In this document: one piece after another, positions 1 through 7,498 of the stretch
Layout of the letters: the number at the start of each line of letters is the position of its first letter
Position numbering within the stretch: the first letter of the stretch is position 1
NCBI GenBank assembly: GCA_964437815.1
Contig: CAYTIE010000018.1
Location: 1-23,955, forward strand
Direction of reading: 5' to 3'
DNA length: 23,955 nucleotides
Source: Marisimplicoccus sp964437815
Lineage (GTDB): Bacteria > Bacteroidota > Bacteroidia > Flavobacteriales > Flavobacteriaceae
Program-made: the position numbers and the translations under genes
Notes under the pieces: model-generated
Seen by the model: the letters and a program-made list of their open reading frames with translations, nothing else
Told to the model about the DNA's origin: nothing
Databases searched by the model: none

Positions 1-449
1 GTATTGTAAGAAAGGTATAAAGGATGCTTAGGTGTTTTATTTTTATTTTTTCCAAAACATTTCGGCTTTAAAACATTTTTTTTTAACCAATCTGGTTCTT
101 TAAAAGAATTCCCCCACCCGTAAATAACCTCTTTAGATAGTGTTATCATTTTTCTGATTTCTTTTAGATTTTTGTTAGAAAAACTTAAATCTTTATCAAC
201 TAAATCCTTTGGATAGGGGGTTATATATGAAAATAGATTTCCAACATAAAAACCTCCATAGCCTAATTGTTTTGTAAAATTGATTAATCTTCTAATAGTC
301 GGATCATCTTTATCACTATTGGCTAAAGATGGATTTAGCATAATAAATAAAACTTTAGGTTTTTTATCATCCCAAATTCTTTTTAAACTATAACGATGCT
401 TCTTATCGCTACTAATTAAGGCATCTCTTTTAATATTACTTTCTTTCAA
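1..449 (-). CDS. DUF1643 domain protein (3' end outside window)
   Basis: Read on the reverse strand from a TTG at 449 (an in-frame TAA sits directly upstream) and open to the window edge, giving about 149 residues. The visible protein carries the hallmarks of the DUF1643 family: an N-terminal SSDKKHRYSLKRIW segment, then VLFIMLNPSLANSDKDDPTIRR, then GYGGFYVGNLFSY, a WGNSF segment and a C-terminal PKHPLYL. The family is about 150-170 residues, so only a short tail is missing. No molecular function is established; members often sit in accessory or mobile regions. It is divergent from ypdA across a 50-base spacer. The TTG start is inferred because no ATG lies between the stop and the conserved region. 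Family assignment is from remembered motifs. Confidence 0.8.
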   Translation of the reverse strand, partial: MKESNIKRDALISSDKKHRYSLKRIWDDKKPKVLFIMLNPSLANSDKDDPTIRRLINFTKQLGYGGFYVGNLFSYITPYPKDLVDKDLSFSNKNLKEIRKMITLSKEVIYGWGNSFKEPDWLKKNVLKPKCFGKNKNKTPKHPLYLSYN

Positions 450-478
450 TTATTAGAAGCTTAGTAGTGTAAAATACA

Positions 479-486
479 TAAATTTG
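479..486 (+). promoter_or_regulatory. Bacteroidota -7 box for ypdA
   Basis: TAAATTTG fits the TAnnTTTG -7 consensus of Bacteroidota sigma-A promoters and lies 13 bases before the ATG at 500, so the leader would be only a few bases. No clear TTTG -33 box is seen. Such boxes arise easily in AT-rich DNA. Confidence 0.35.
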
Positions 487-499
487 TCAAGATTTAGTT

Positions 500-1462
500 A
501 TGAAAGATTTAATTATTATAGGTGCTGGTCCAATAGGATTATCATGCGGAATTGAAGCCAAAAAAAATAATCTTGATTACCTTATTATAGATAAGGGAAT
601 GCTTGTCAACTCAATTTATAATTACCCTACTAACACAACATTTTTTTCCACCTCAGATAAACTTGAAATTGGAGGGATTCCTTTTGTGTCTCATAATGTT
701 AAACCAACAAGAACTGAAGCGCTAGAATATTATCGAAGAGTGGCCGAAAGCTGGGAGCTAAAATTGAGCTTATATAATGAAGTATCCGAAATAAAAAATG
801 ACAATAATGATTTTGAAATAATCACTAAAGGGGGAAAGTTTAAATCAAGAAACATTGTTATATGTACAGGCTTTTATGATATCCCTTATTTACTTAATGT
901 CCCTGGAGAAAACTTAGATAAGGTTCTACATTATTATAATGAGTCACATCCTTATTATCAAATGGATATCGCAATAGTTGGGGCTGGCAATTCAGCTGCA
1001 GATGTTGCTCTAGACACATATAGAAAAGGTGCAAAAAGTGTAACTATGATAATTAGAGAAAATGAAATTGGAGAAAACATAAAATACTGGGTTCGTCCCG
1101 ATATAATAAATAGAATAGAGAGTAAAGAGATTAAGGCTTACTTTAATTCAGAGATTACTGAGATAAAAGAAAATAGCATAATAGTTAAGAGTGAAGGGAA
1201 GAACATTGAACTACAAAATGACTTTGTACTTGCTATGACTGGCTATCAACCAAACTACAGTTTATTAGAGGATTTAAATGTAGAAATTCTTGATGATGAA
1301 TTTAAAACGCCATCTTATGATGAGAAAACTATGCAAACAAATATTGATGGTGTTTATTTAGCTGGAGTTATCTGTGGAGGACTTAAGACCAACAAGTGGT
1401 TTATTGAAAACTCTAGAGGCCATGCAGAGAAAATATTATCTACTATTATTAAAGACCTCTAG
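500..1462 (+). CDS. ypdA: YpdA-type bacillithiol disulfide reductase
   Basis: A 320-residue FAD/NAD(P)-dependent pyridine nucleotide-disulfide reductase-like protein. It has an N-terminal FAD-binding GAGPIG at residues 8-13, a second dinucleotide-binding GAGNSAAD at 161-168, the ICTGFYDIP segment near 121-129 and a C-terminal GVYLAGVICGG near 284-294. There is no redox CxxC pair of the thioredoxin-reductase type, which fits YpdA (Bdr), the NADPH-dependent enzyme that reduces oxidised bacillithiol. Bacillithiol is known from many Bacteroidota. The length matches the family (about 320-330). No signal peptide, so cytosolic. Its stop is 3 bases from the stop of the convergent amidohydrolase. The last 24 codons have a diverged second copy at 2828-2896. 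Confidence 0.85.
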   Translation: MKDLIIIGAGPIGLSCGIEAKKNNLDYLIIDKGMLVNSIYNYPTNTTFFSTSDKLEIGGIPFVSHNVKPTRTEALEYYRRVAESWELKLSLYNEVSEIKNDNNDFEIITKGGKFKSRNIVICTGFYDIPYLLNVPGENLDKVLHYYNESHPYYQMDIAIVGAGNSAADVALDTYRKGAKSVTMIIRENEIGENIKYWVRPDIINRIESKEIKAYFNSEITEIKENSIIVKSEGKNIELQNDFVLAMTGYQPNYSLLEDLNVEILDDEFKTPSYDEKTMQTNIDGVYLAGVICGGLKTNKWFIENSRGHAEKILSTIIKDL

Positions 1463-1465
1463 TTT

Positions 1466-2794
1466 TTATATCTTAATTACTTCTCCTTTTTTTATAACTA
1501 AATCTACATTTTGAAGCAGCGAAATATACTTCAAAACATTTCCTTTTACTGCTATAATATCTGCTTGTTTTCCAACAGTTATTGTTCCTACTTTATCTGA
1601 AACACCCATAAAGAAAGAAGGCCAATATGTTGCAGATTTTATTGCATCAAGAGGATCAACATCCATAATATTAACCCAAACATCTAATTCATTCCAGGTG
1701 CTCTGAGAGTGAAATTTCATTGGAATACCACTATCTGTTCCAATCATCATTACAACCCCTGAATTTCTAAGTTGATTAAACTTTGTTTTTAATGTTGGTT
1801 TTCTAATTGGTGTTAATTGAAAGTATGGAAGCTCACCAGGCTTTGAAATTGATTTTTTTATATCGGTTATAATTGAATCCGGTAAACCTAAATGCCATGA
1901 ATCATTATCAAGATGCTCATTACTTTTTATTACATCTGTATAATTGTATAGTCCCTCTATAGTTGGTGTCCAGAATAATGGACCTATGTTCATTTGTCCT
2001 GTTCTCTCGTTAATCATTTCTATAATATCATCTGGATATTTTGGAGCTGATGATAGTCCTGTATGTTCAAAATTATCAATACCTGCTCTGAGTCCTAATC
2101 TAATTTCTTCAGGACGGTGAGAATGAGCAATAACTTTCAAGTTATTGATATGGGCCTCATCTACAATTGCAGACAATTCTTCATATGTCATTTGGTCTTG
2201 ATCAATAAGCTTAATTACATCAACACCTGCATTTGCTAAGATTTTAATTTTATTTCTTGCATCCCTTTCACCATTTACCCCCCATCTAAATTGTTCAGTT
2301 CCTGGATAAGGTTTTTTTTGAATAAATGGACCACTTACATACATCGTTGGACCAGGAATCTCTCCTATGTTTATTTTATCTCTAACTGCTATACTTTCAT
2401 CAAGGGGACCTCCTAAATCTCTTGCACTTGTAACTCCCGCCATAAGAAGTTGATGAGCTGATGAAGGCATAATTACATCTTTAAATAGTTTTGGATATGT
2501 TTTATCCCAATAATCATAATCTGAATGACCATTTATCATTAGATGAACATGCATATCCCAAAGACCTGGCATTACAGACATCCCTTCAGTACTAATTATT
2601 TCATAATCACTACTTATTTCTATGGTACTTGTTGTTCCAACTTCTATAATTGTTTCATCTTCTATTAATATTACACTGTCATATATTGGAGCATTCCCAT
2701 ATCCATCAATTAAAGTACCCCCAACTAACGCCTTCTTTTGAGAAAATGAGAAAAATGAGATCATTAATGATATATATAATAAAATGTTTTTCAT
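1466..2794 (-). CDS. Exported amidohydrolase (imidazolonepropionase-like, COG1228 type)
   Basis: A 442-residue amidohydrolase-superfamily protein with a Sec signal (residues 1 to about 19, ending SFFSFSQ). Metal-site residues are visible in order: HVH at 82-84 after MPGLWDM, Lys195 (VDVIKL, candidate carboxylated bridging Lys), His224 (VIAHSH), His244 (FEHTG) and Asp354 (GTDSGIP). A C-terminal VGKQADIIAVKGN closes the composite beta-sandwich typical of this superfamily. Characterised relatives are binuclear metal hydrolases cutting amide or cyclic amide bonds, often in dipeptides; the substrate here is unknown. It is not HutI, which is a separate cytosolic protein at 17005. It is convergent with ypdA. 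Its short upstream region contains the ypdA remnant, so it may have arrived separately from the M20/Rieske pair. Confidence 0.85.
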   Translation of the reverse strand: MKNILLYISLMISFFSFSQKKALVGGTLIDGYGNAPIYDSVILIEDETIIEVGTTSTIEISSDYEIISTEGMSVMPGLWDMHVHLMINGHSDYDYWDKTYPKLFKDVIMPSSAHQLLMAGVTSARDLGGPLDESIAVRDKINIGEIPGPTMYVSGPFIQKKPYPGTEQFRWGVNGERDARNKIKILANAGVDVIKLIDQDQMTYEELSAIVDEAHINNLKVIAHSHRPEEIRLGLRAGIDNFEHTGLSSAPKYPDDIIEMINERTGQMNIGPLFWTPTIEGLYNYTDVIKSNEHLDNDSWHLGLPDSIITDIKKSISKPGELPYFQLTPIRKPTLKTKFNQLRNSGVVMMIGTDSGIPMKFHSQSTWNELDVWVNIMDVDPLDAIKSATYWPSFFMGVSDKVGTITVGKQADIIAVKGNVLKYISLLQNVDLVIKKGEVIKI

Positions 2795-2827
2795 ATTTAA
2801 ATTTAAGAATTAATTGTTTTAGATAAT

Positions 2828-2896
2828 AACAAATGGTTTATTGAAAACTCTAGAGACCTTGCAGAAAAAATTATTTCTGAAATCTTGAAGGGTTAG
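2828..2896 (+). pseudogene. Remnant of a second ypdA 3' end
   Basis: Read in frame, 2828-2896 encodes NKWFIENSRDLAEKIISEI-LKG and a TAG stop. The intact ypdA ends NKWFIENSRGHAEKILSTI-IKDL and a stop at 1391-1462. Of 22 aligned residues 16 match, and the DNA is nearly identical across NKWFIENSR. No homology is evident upstream of about 2819, and an in-frame TAA lies at 2804, so only the tail survives. The remnant overlaps the 3' end of the M20 gene by 3 bases, the same tight convergent layout that intact ypdA has with the amidohydrolase. Most likely a scar of gene replacement, insertion or a duplication followed by deletion. Confidence 0.8.
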
Positions 2897-4179
2897 TCAA
2901 GTTTAGTTTTATCTAATTCAACTATTGTATTTAATAATACATTGGCCCCTTTATAAATCATTTCAAAAGAAGTAAATTCTTCAGGTGAGTGACTTATTCC
3001 ATCTCGACTTGGAACAAAAATCATTGCAGTTGGAGCAATTAGTGCCATATCTTGTGCATCATGACCTGCACCAGATGGCATAAATTGAGTAGAATAGTTC
3101 AAATCACTGGAAACTTGATTAATAATATTCATTATTCTCTTATCCATTAAAGCTGGTTCTCCAGTTGCATCAATGGGTGAAAACTCTATCTTAGTTGATG
3201 TTTTTTGAGCAATAATTTTTGAATTTTGATTTATAACATTAAACATATCGTGAATCTTTTTTGAACTTAAATCTCTAAGTTCAAGACTTAAATTAACAAA
3301 GCCTGGAATGACATTAGGCACGCCTGGTTTTGCTAAAATTTTCCCAACTGTCCCTACCTGAGCCCCTTCAAAACTATTTACTACTTTATTTACCATAAGA
3401 ATAAATTGAGCCGCTGCTATCATTCCATCTTTTCTTTCGTTCATAGGGGTTGTTCCCGCATGATTTGCAAACCCATATATATTTACATCCCACCATTTAA
3501 GTCCTACAATTCCTTCTACAATTCCTATATCAATATTATTACTGTATAAATTATTTCCTTGTTCAATATGCATTTCTAGAAAAGCATGTATATCCCCTGG
3601 TAACCTTTTAACTTGAAAAATTTTATCTGAATCACCTCCTATTCTATTAACCCCCTCTCCATTTGTATATCCTGAAGCAGTTTTTACCATTAATGTTCCT
3701 TCATCAATTTTCCCTGCTAATGCCCTACTTCCAAGAAGAGCCCCTTCCTCATTAGAAAAAATTATCAATTCTAAAGAATGATCTATTTCAATGTTTTGAC
3801 TAATTATAGTTTCTAAAACTTCAATACTAGCAATCACACCTACTTGACCATCATAATGACCTCCATTTGGAACAGCATCAATATGCGACCCAAAAGAAAT
3901 TGGCTTAAGATTTTTGTTAGCTCCTTCATAAAATGCAATTAAATTTCCCGCAAAATCAGTCTTAACTTTAGCGCCTAAACCTTTAAGCTTGTCTGTTAAA
4001 TAAATTCTAGCTTCAATATCAAAGTCACTATATGCAACTCTATCATTCCCCTCATTTGCATTATTTCCAAATTTTTTAAGATTGTAAAAATTTGATTCAA
4101 TCCTTGACTTATCAACTTTATATTGACTAGATAAATTAGTACATATAAAAAGAAATAATAAAAGAATAAAATTTTTCAT
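2893..4179 (-). CDS. Exported M20 amidase, hydantoinase/carbamoylase family
   Basis: A 428-residue zinc-dependent M20 hydrolase with a Sec signal (residues 1 to about 19, ending LSSQ). Visible metal and catalytic motifs are FGSHIDAVPNGGHYDG (His99, Asp110), SNEEG (Glu144/Glu145), MHIEQG (His204) and SGAGHDAQD with GISHSPEE (His397). The dimerisation domain begins around 220 and contains GFANHAGTTPMNER. This arrangement is typical of N-carbamoyl-L-amino acid hydrolases, allantoate amidohydrolases and beta-ureidopropionases. These cut carbamoyl or ureido C-N bonds; the exact substrate cannot be told. The signal peptide implies a periplasmic location, unlike the characterised cytosolic members. 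It starts 2 bases after the upstream Rieske oxygenase stop, so the two are surely co-transcribed. Confidence 0.85.
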   Translation of the reverse strand: MKNFILLLFLFICTNLSSQYKVDKSRIESNFYNLKKFGNNANEGNDRVAYSDFDIEARIYLTDKLKGLGAKVKTDFAGNLIAFYEGANKNLKPISFGSHIDAVPNGGHYDGQVGVIASIEVLETIISQNIEIDHSLELIIFSNEEGALLGSRALAGKIDEGTLMVKTASGYTNGEGVNRIGGDSDKIFQVKRLPGDIHAFLEMHIEQGNNLYSNNIDIGIVEGIVGLKWWDVNIYGFANHAGTTPMNERKDGMIAAAQFILMVNKVVNSFEGAQVGTVGKILAKPGVPNVIPGFVNLSLELRDLSSKKIHDMFNVINQNSKIIAQKTSTKIEFSPIDATGEPALMDKRIMNIINQVSSDLNYSTQFMPSGAGHDAQDMALIAPTAMIFVPSRDGISHSPEEFTSFEMIYKGANVLLNTIVELDKTKLD

Positions 4180-4180
4180 T

Positions 4181-5269
4181 TTATTTATTATTCATTGCAT
4201 TCGATAATAACAGATGAAAATGATGGACCCCCTTCTCCATATTTGGAGAAAATCTACCTGTAGAATAATATCTAGAGTTTAAACCTTTGTGGACTCCCTC
4301 AACAACAAATTCATCTTCTCTTTCAACTTTATCTAGACCAGATCCAGCTCCACTACCTAGTTTTGATTCATCAAGCACATAAGTTAAGTATGTAACTTTT
4401 GTTTTATTTCTGTTAATAGGCTTAACAATATTCATAGAAAGTCCCCAAGGATAAAAGTTTAACATACAATTTGGATATATCCAATAATAATATCCTGCTA
4501 TGTTTTTACCATAGTCTTGATGTCCTTTAGGGAAATCAAAAACATTATCCCCATCTTTTGCATACCCTATTTGTACATTAAAATAATCATCAATTTCAGT
4601 TTCATAAGCTCCATAATCTAGAACACTATTTAAATCATCATGTACAAAAGGGATATGAAAACCTTCTAGATAATTATCACAATATAAGGCCCAATGAGAG
4701 TTTACCATATAGTCTTTACTTAAATCAGGCCTATAATCTAAATGATCTAGGTTAAGAAAGGATACCCTCTCATATATTTTAGCAAACACATTATCTATAT
4801 CAAAATTCGGTTCAAGTCCAACAAAAATAAATGGACCTAATTTTTCCAGGGGGAATCCTTTAAGGCTATCACATTCTCTTGGGAAATCCTTAGCTGTTTG
4901 AAATTCTGGCATTGAAACAAAATTACCATCTAAATCAAATTTTCTTCCATGGTACTGGCACTTTAAGTCTTTTACCTGTGCTGTATTATGGATGATAATA
5001 TTTGCTCGATGAGTACAAACATTAGACAAACATTTTAAACTTTCATCTTGGTTTTTCACTAAAAGCAAAGGCTCTTCTATAAAACCTTGCATAAATTCAA
5101 ATGGATAAGTATTTACATTTACAGGTAATATTGAATTATGTCCTACAAACTGCCATGAATTAGAAAAAACTTTTTCTTTAACTTGTTCAAATTGTTCATC
5201 ATTTTTATAAAAACTGGATGGCAACGTTTCCGCTTTATTTATATCAGGATCAACAAAAAATTTATTCAT
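4181..5269 (-). CDS. Rieske non-haem iron oxygenase, alpha subunit-like
   Basis: A 362-residue protein with an N-terminal Rieske [2Fe-2S] domain: CTH at 85-87 and CQYH at 104-107, the C-x-H...C-x2-H pattern. A catalytic SRPBCC domain follows, with DNYLEGFHIPFVH at 198-210 giving Asp198/Asn199 and iron ligands His205 and His210; the third carboxylate ligand is probably in the EREDEFVVEG stretch (316-325). No signal peptide, so cytosolic. Relatives hydroxylate or demethylate aromatic rings, betaines and other small molecules. No reductase partner is visible nearby. It is the first gene of an operon with the M20 amidase and is divergent from the Rieske lipoprotein across 69 bases. The substrate is unknown. 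Confidence 0.85.
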   Translation of the reverse strand: MNKFFVDPDINKAETLPSSFYKNDEQFEQVKEKVFSNSWQFVGHNSILPVNVNTYPFEFMQGFIEEPLLLVKNQDESLKCLSNVCTHRANIIIHNTAQVKDLKCQYHGRKFDLDGNFVSMPEFQTAKDFPRECDSLKGFPLEKLGPFIFVGLEPNFDIDNVFAKIYERVSFLNLDHLDYRPDLSKDYMVNSHWALYCDNYLEGFHIPFVHDDLNSVLDYGAYETEIDDYFNVQIGYAKDGDNVFDFPKGHQDYGKNIAGYYYWIYPNCMLNFYPWGLSMNIVKPINRNKTKVTYLTYVLDESKLGSGAGSGLDKVEREDEFVVEGVHKGLNSRYYSTGRFSPNMEKGVHHFHLLLSNAMNNK

Positions 5270-5338
5270 TTTTTATAAGATTTCTTTATAAATATAAATA
5301 TACATATTAGATTTACACAAGGAAAAAAAATACTTTTT

Positions 5339-5872
5339 ATGCATAGAAGAAATTTTCTGAAAAATACTTGCCCAACTATAACGTTTGCGTTTTTTGGCCT
5401 TTCGTATATTCAGGCTTGTTCAAAATCTGATGATTCTGACTATAATACATCAATAATTATTAATAATAATTCTGGTAATACATCTAGTGGTAATACATCT
5501 AGCGGTAGTACATCTAGTGGTAGTACATCTAGTGGTATTTCTGTTAGCGGTAACATTATAACATTAGATCTTTCCAATGCAACATTTAATGGATTAAATA
5601 ACCCGGGAGATTTTATAAACCTGACTGCTAATGAACTATTAGTTTTAAAAATAGGGTCAAATGAGTTTAGAGCATTTGATAATTGTTGCCCACATAATGG
5701 CACTAGAAATAAATGGGGATTTGGGAATGACAAATTTACCTGTGGAGAGCACGGAAATTCTTTTTCCATTGATGGGAATAATATTAAATCATGTAACTCT
5801 GGCTCTACAAGCGGAGGCTTAACAAGATACACGACTTCTCTTAATGGGCAAACACTAACTATAACAACTTAA
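5339..5872 (+). CDS. Tat-type Rieske [2Fe-2S] lipoprotein
   Basis: A 177-residue protein. The N-terminus HRRNFLK followed by a hydrophobic stretch is a twin-arginine signal, ending in a lipobox-like IQAC with Cys27, so the mature protein is probably a lipid-anchored periplasmic protein folded with its cluster before export. Residues about 45-66 are a Gly/Ser/Thr/Asn linker built from a 15-base tandem repeat. The Rieske domain (about 75-177) has CPH at 117-119 and CGEH at 135-138, correct C-x-H...C-x2-H spacing. It lacks the disulfide pair of bc1-type Rieske proteins (no CTHLGC or CPCHG), though Cys116 and Cys152 are extra cysteines. It leads an operon with a membrane protein and a YceI-like protein. 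It likely transfers electrons in the envelope; partners are unknown. Confidence 0.85.
   Translation: MHRRNFLKNTCPTITFAFFGLSYIQACSKSDDSDYNTSIIINNNSGNTSSGNTSSGSTSSGSTSSGISVSGNIITLDLSNATFNGLNNPGDFINLTANELLVLKIGSNEFRAFDNCCPHNGTRNKWGFGNDKFTCGEHGNSFSIDGNNIKSCNSGSTSGGLTRYTTSLNGQTLTITT
5474..5533 (+). repeat. Four-copy 15-base tandem repeat in the Rieske linker
   Basis: Four head-to-tail units beginning at 5474, 5489, 5504 and 5519, of form GGTaaTACATCTAGt with one or two changes per unit, encode G-N/S-T-S-S. The unit is a multiple of three, so copy-number changes keep the frame and only change linker length. Confidence 0.9.
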
Positions 5873-5881
5873 TATATTCAA

Positions 5882-6348
5882 TTGAAAAAAAAAGTATTTC
5901 TTCCTTTATTCATGTTACTTCTTATAAACGGAATTGCAAATTGTCAATCTGAAGATTTTCTAGGAGAATTTGAGAAATTAATTGACAATGAAAATGTTCA
6001 GTTAATTCCAGATAAAATGATTTTTACTCAAAAAATCTTTTGGGGGGAAAAAGGACTATTAAGAAAGGTTGGAATTTCAAAATTAAGTATTGAAAACAGG
6101 GAAAAAGAATTAATTCTTAGAGAAAAAATGTTAAAGGCACACCAAATAATAGGTTATGTTACTTTTGCTGCCATGATTGCTCAAGGGATAATTGGCGGNN
6201 NNNNNNNNNNNNNNNNNNNNNNNNNNNNNNNNNNNNNNNNNNNNNNNNNNNNNNNNNNNNNNNNNNNNNNNNNNNNNNNNNNNNNNNNNNNNNNNNNNCA
6301 TTTGCTAGTTACACTCTAGCAATGATTGCCATTACATTTAATTTTTAA
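5882..6348 (+). CDS. Exported/membrane protein, possibly cytochrome-b-like (contains assembly gap)
   Basis: Begins at a TTG (5882) 9 bases after the Rieske stop; an in-frame TAA lies at the preceding gene end and no ATG is available. It has a signal peptide (residues 1 to about 21), a periplasmic segment containing FTQKIFWGEKGLLRK, then a start of a membrane segment, HQIIGYVTFAAMIAQGIIG, running into the N gap at 6199. After the gap the frame beginning at 6301 reads FASYTLAMIAITFNF then TAA at 6346-6348, a last membrane helix whose stop overlaps the YceI ATG (TAATG). The gap therefore holds the middle of this gene, and its true length is not 100 bases. The architecture suggests a multi-helix membrane protein, perhaps cytochrome b561-like, next to a Rieske protein and YceI; this is a tentative reading. 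Confidence 0.65.
6199..6298. other. Assembly gap (100 N)
   Basis: Exactly 100 N, the usual placeholder for a gap of unknown size. It lies inside the membrane protein gene; reading frames across it are meaningless. Confidence 0.98.
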
Positions 6349-6878
6349 TGAAGAAAAGTTTATTATTTACACTACTTATTTCTTTTAATCTTTGTTCACA
6401 AGAACTTTGGAAAATCGATTCAAATAGTTCTTTCATAAAATATTCTGGAAATCACTATTTGCACAATTGGAATGCACAAAACAATAAAATTTCTGGTTTA
6501 TTAAACGTAGAGGATATTTCAATTAAAAACATAGGAGTTATTGCAAAAGTTGAAGATTTTAATAGCGGTAATTCCAATTTAGACAGTAATGCCATGACAG
6601 TAGTTGAGGCATTAAAATATCCAAATGTAATTTTTAGGTCAAGCTATATTGAATATAATAATGAAAGAATTTATATAGAAGGATTTCTTGAATTCCATGG
6701 TATAAAAAAGAATTTAAAGGTTGAAGGTAAAATTGAGAATACTAAAGATTTAATAAAAATAGACACAAGATTTATTATAAAGCTTTCTGATTTTGAAATA
6801 GAAAGGCCATCCCTTCTTCTTCGGAAAGTTGAAAATGAAATATCTGTAGAAATAAACTTGAGCTTTTATCCAACCTAG
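6348..6878 (+). CDS. YceI-like periplasmic protein
   Basis: A 176-residue protein with a Sec signal (residues 1 to about 18, ending NLCSQ). It shows the YceI lipocalin-like beta-barrel pattern: WKIDSNSSFIKYSG near 21-34, NAMTVVEALKYPNVIFRSSYI near 81-101, then GFLEFHGIKKNLKVEGKI at 112-129, where the F-x-S-x-x-I and L-x-F-H-G-x-x-K signatures sit. YceI proteins bind isoprenoid or fatty-acyl ligands in the periplasm, and some are found with cytochrome b561. The start ATG overlaps the stop of the upstream membrane gene by one base, implying translational coupling. The 3' end overlaps the convergent hydrolase by 4 bases. The ligand is unknown; a quinone-like ligand would fit the redox neighbours. 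Confidence 0.8.
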   Translation: MKKSLLFTLLISFNLCSQELWKIDSNSSFIKYSGNHYLHNWNAQNNKISGLLNVEDISIKNIGVIAKVEDFNSGNSNLDSNAMTVVEALKYPNVIFRSSYIEYNNERIYIEGFLEFHGIKKNLKVEGKIENTKDLIKIDTRFIIKLSDFEIERPSLLLRKVENEISVEINLSFYPT

Positions 6879-7498
6879 TGTTGATGAAAATTAATCGATA
6901 CAAATCCTAAGACTTTTGGTAAAGATTCTTTCCAATAATGCCATGTATGAGCTCCATCTCTAACTCTATACTCATGTTTTACTCCTTTCTTCTTCATTGC
7001 TAAATGTAATAAGCTACTGTCTTCATACAAATAATCATCATCTCCACAGTCAAGATACCATGCAACTGAATTTAAGTCTTCTATAGATAGTTTATCAATT
7101 AAGATTAAAGGATGGTTTGCATTCAGCAATTTTTGAGTTTCAATTTTATCATTAAAATAAAAATTATACCTGCTAATCCATTTTTGAAAATCATCTATAT
7201 CTGTTGGCCCAATAGCGGGGCTAAGTGGAGCAGCAGAAGAAAAAAGATCTGGTTTATGTAGGGCATAAACCAAAGTTCCTCCTCCTCCCATAGAAAGTCC
7301 TGAAATAGCTCTATATTGTTTTCCCTTTTTTATTCTAAATTTTGATTCAACATGAGGCATAAGCTCTTCAAAGAAAAAATCTTCGTATAACCAGTCGCGA
7401 TTAGGTTGGTTGATATATCCTACAATTCCAGAACCTGCATCAGGCATTACTATTATCATTGGAGAAGATATTCCAGAATTTATCGATTCATCTGTAAT
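6875..7498 (-). CDS. Alpha/beta-hydrolase, putative esterase (5' end lost in gap)
   Basis: The last 208 codons of an esterase D/putative esterase-family protein. Visible in order: SPMIIVMPDAGSG (oxyanion-side strand), GYINQPNRDWLYEDFFFEEL, MPHVESKFRIK, the nucleophile elbow SGLSMGGGG, the acid candidate in LDCGDDDYLYEDS, and the catalytic His in DGAHTWHYWKESL. That is a complete Ser-Asp-His triad. Relatives include feruloyl and acetyl-xylan esterases and S-formylglutathione hydrolase; the WLYEDFF and HTWHYW context resembles secreted esterases attached to xylanases. The N-terminus, including any signal peptide, is hidden in the gap at 7499-7598. The frame seen right of the gap belongs to another gene on the opposite strand. 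Confidence 0.8.
   Translation of the reverse strand: MTDESINSGISSPMIIVMPDAGSGIVGYINQPNRDWLYEDFFFEELMPHVESKFRIKKGKQYRAISGLSMGGGGTLVYALHKPDLFSSAAPLSPAIGPTDIDDFQKWISRYNFYFNDKIETQKLLNANHPLILIDKLSIEDLNSVAWYLDCGDDDYLYEDSSLLHLAMKKKGVKHEYRVRDGAHTWHYWKESLPKVLGFVSINFHQH

Noticed and set aside
5474..5533. Possible CRISPR-like array
   Set aside because: Units are 15 bases, directly adjacent with no spacers, and in frame in a protein linker.
5440..5832. Open frame on the minus strand across the Rieske lipoprotein
   Set aside because: It is the antisense of a well-supported Rieske gene; its LDVLP repeats are just the reverse reading of the 15-base linker repeat.
4181..5872. Idea that the Rieske lipoprotein is the ferredoxin partner of the Rieske oxygenase
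   Set aside because: The lipoprotein has a Tat signal and lipobox and would be outside the cytosol, while the oxygenase has no signal.
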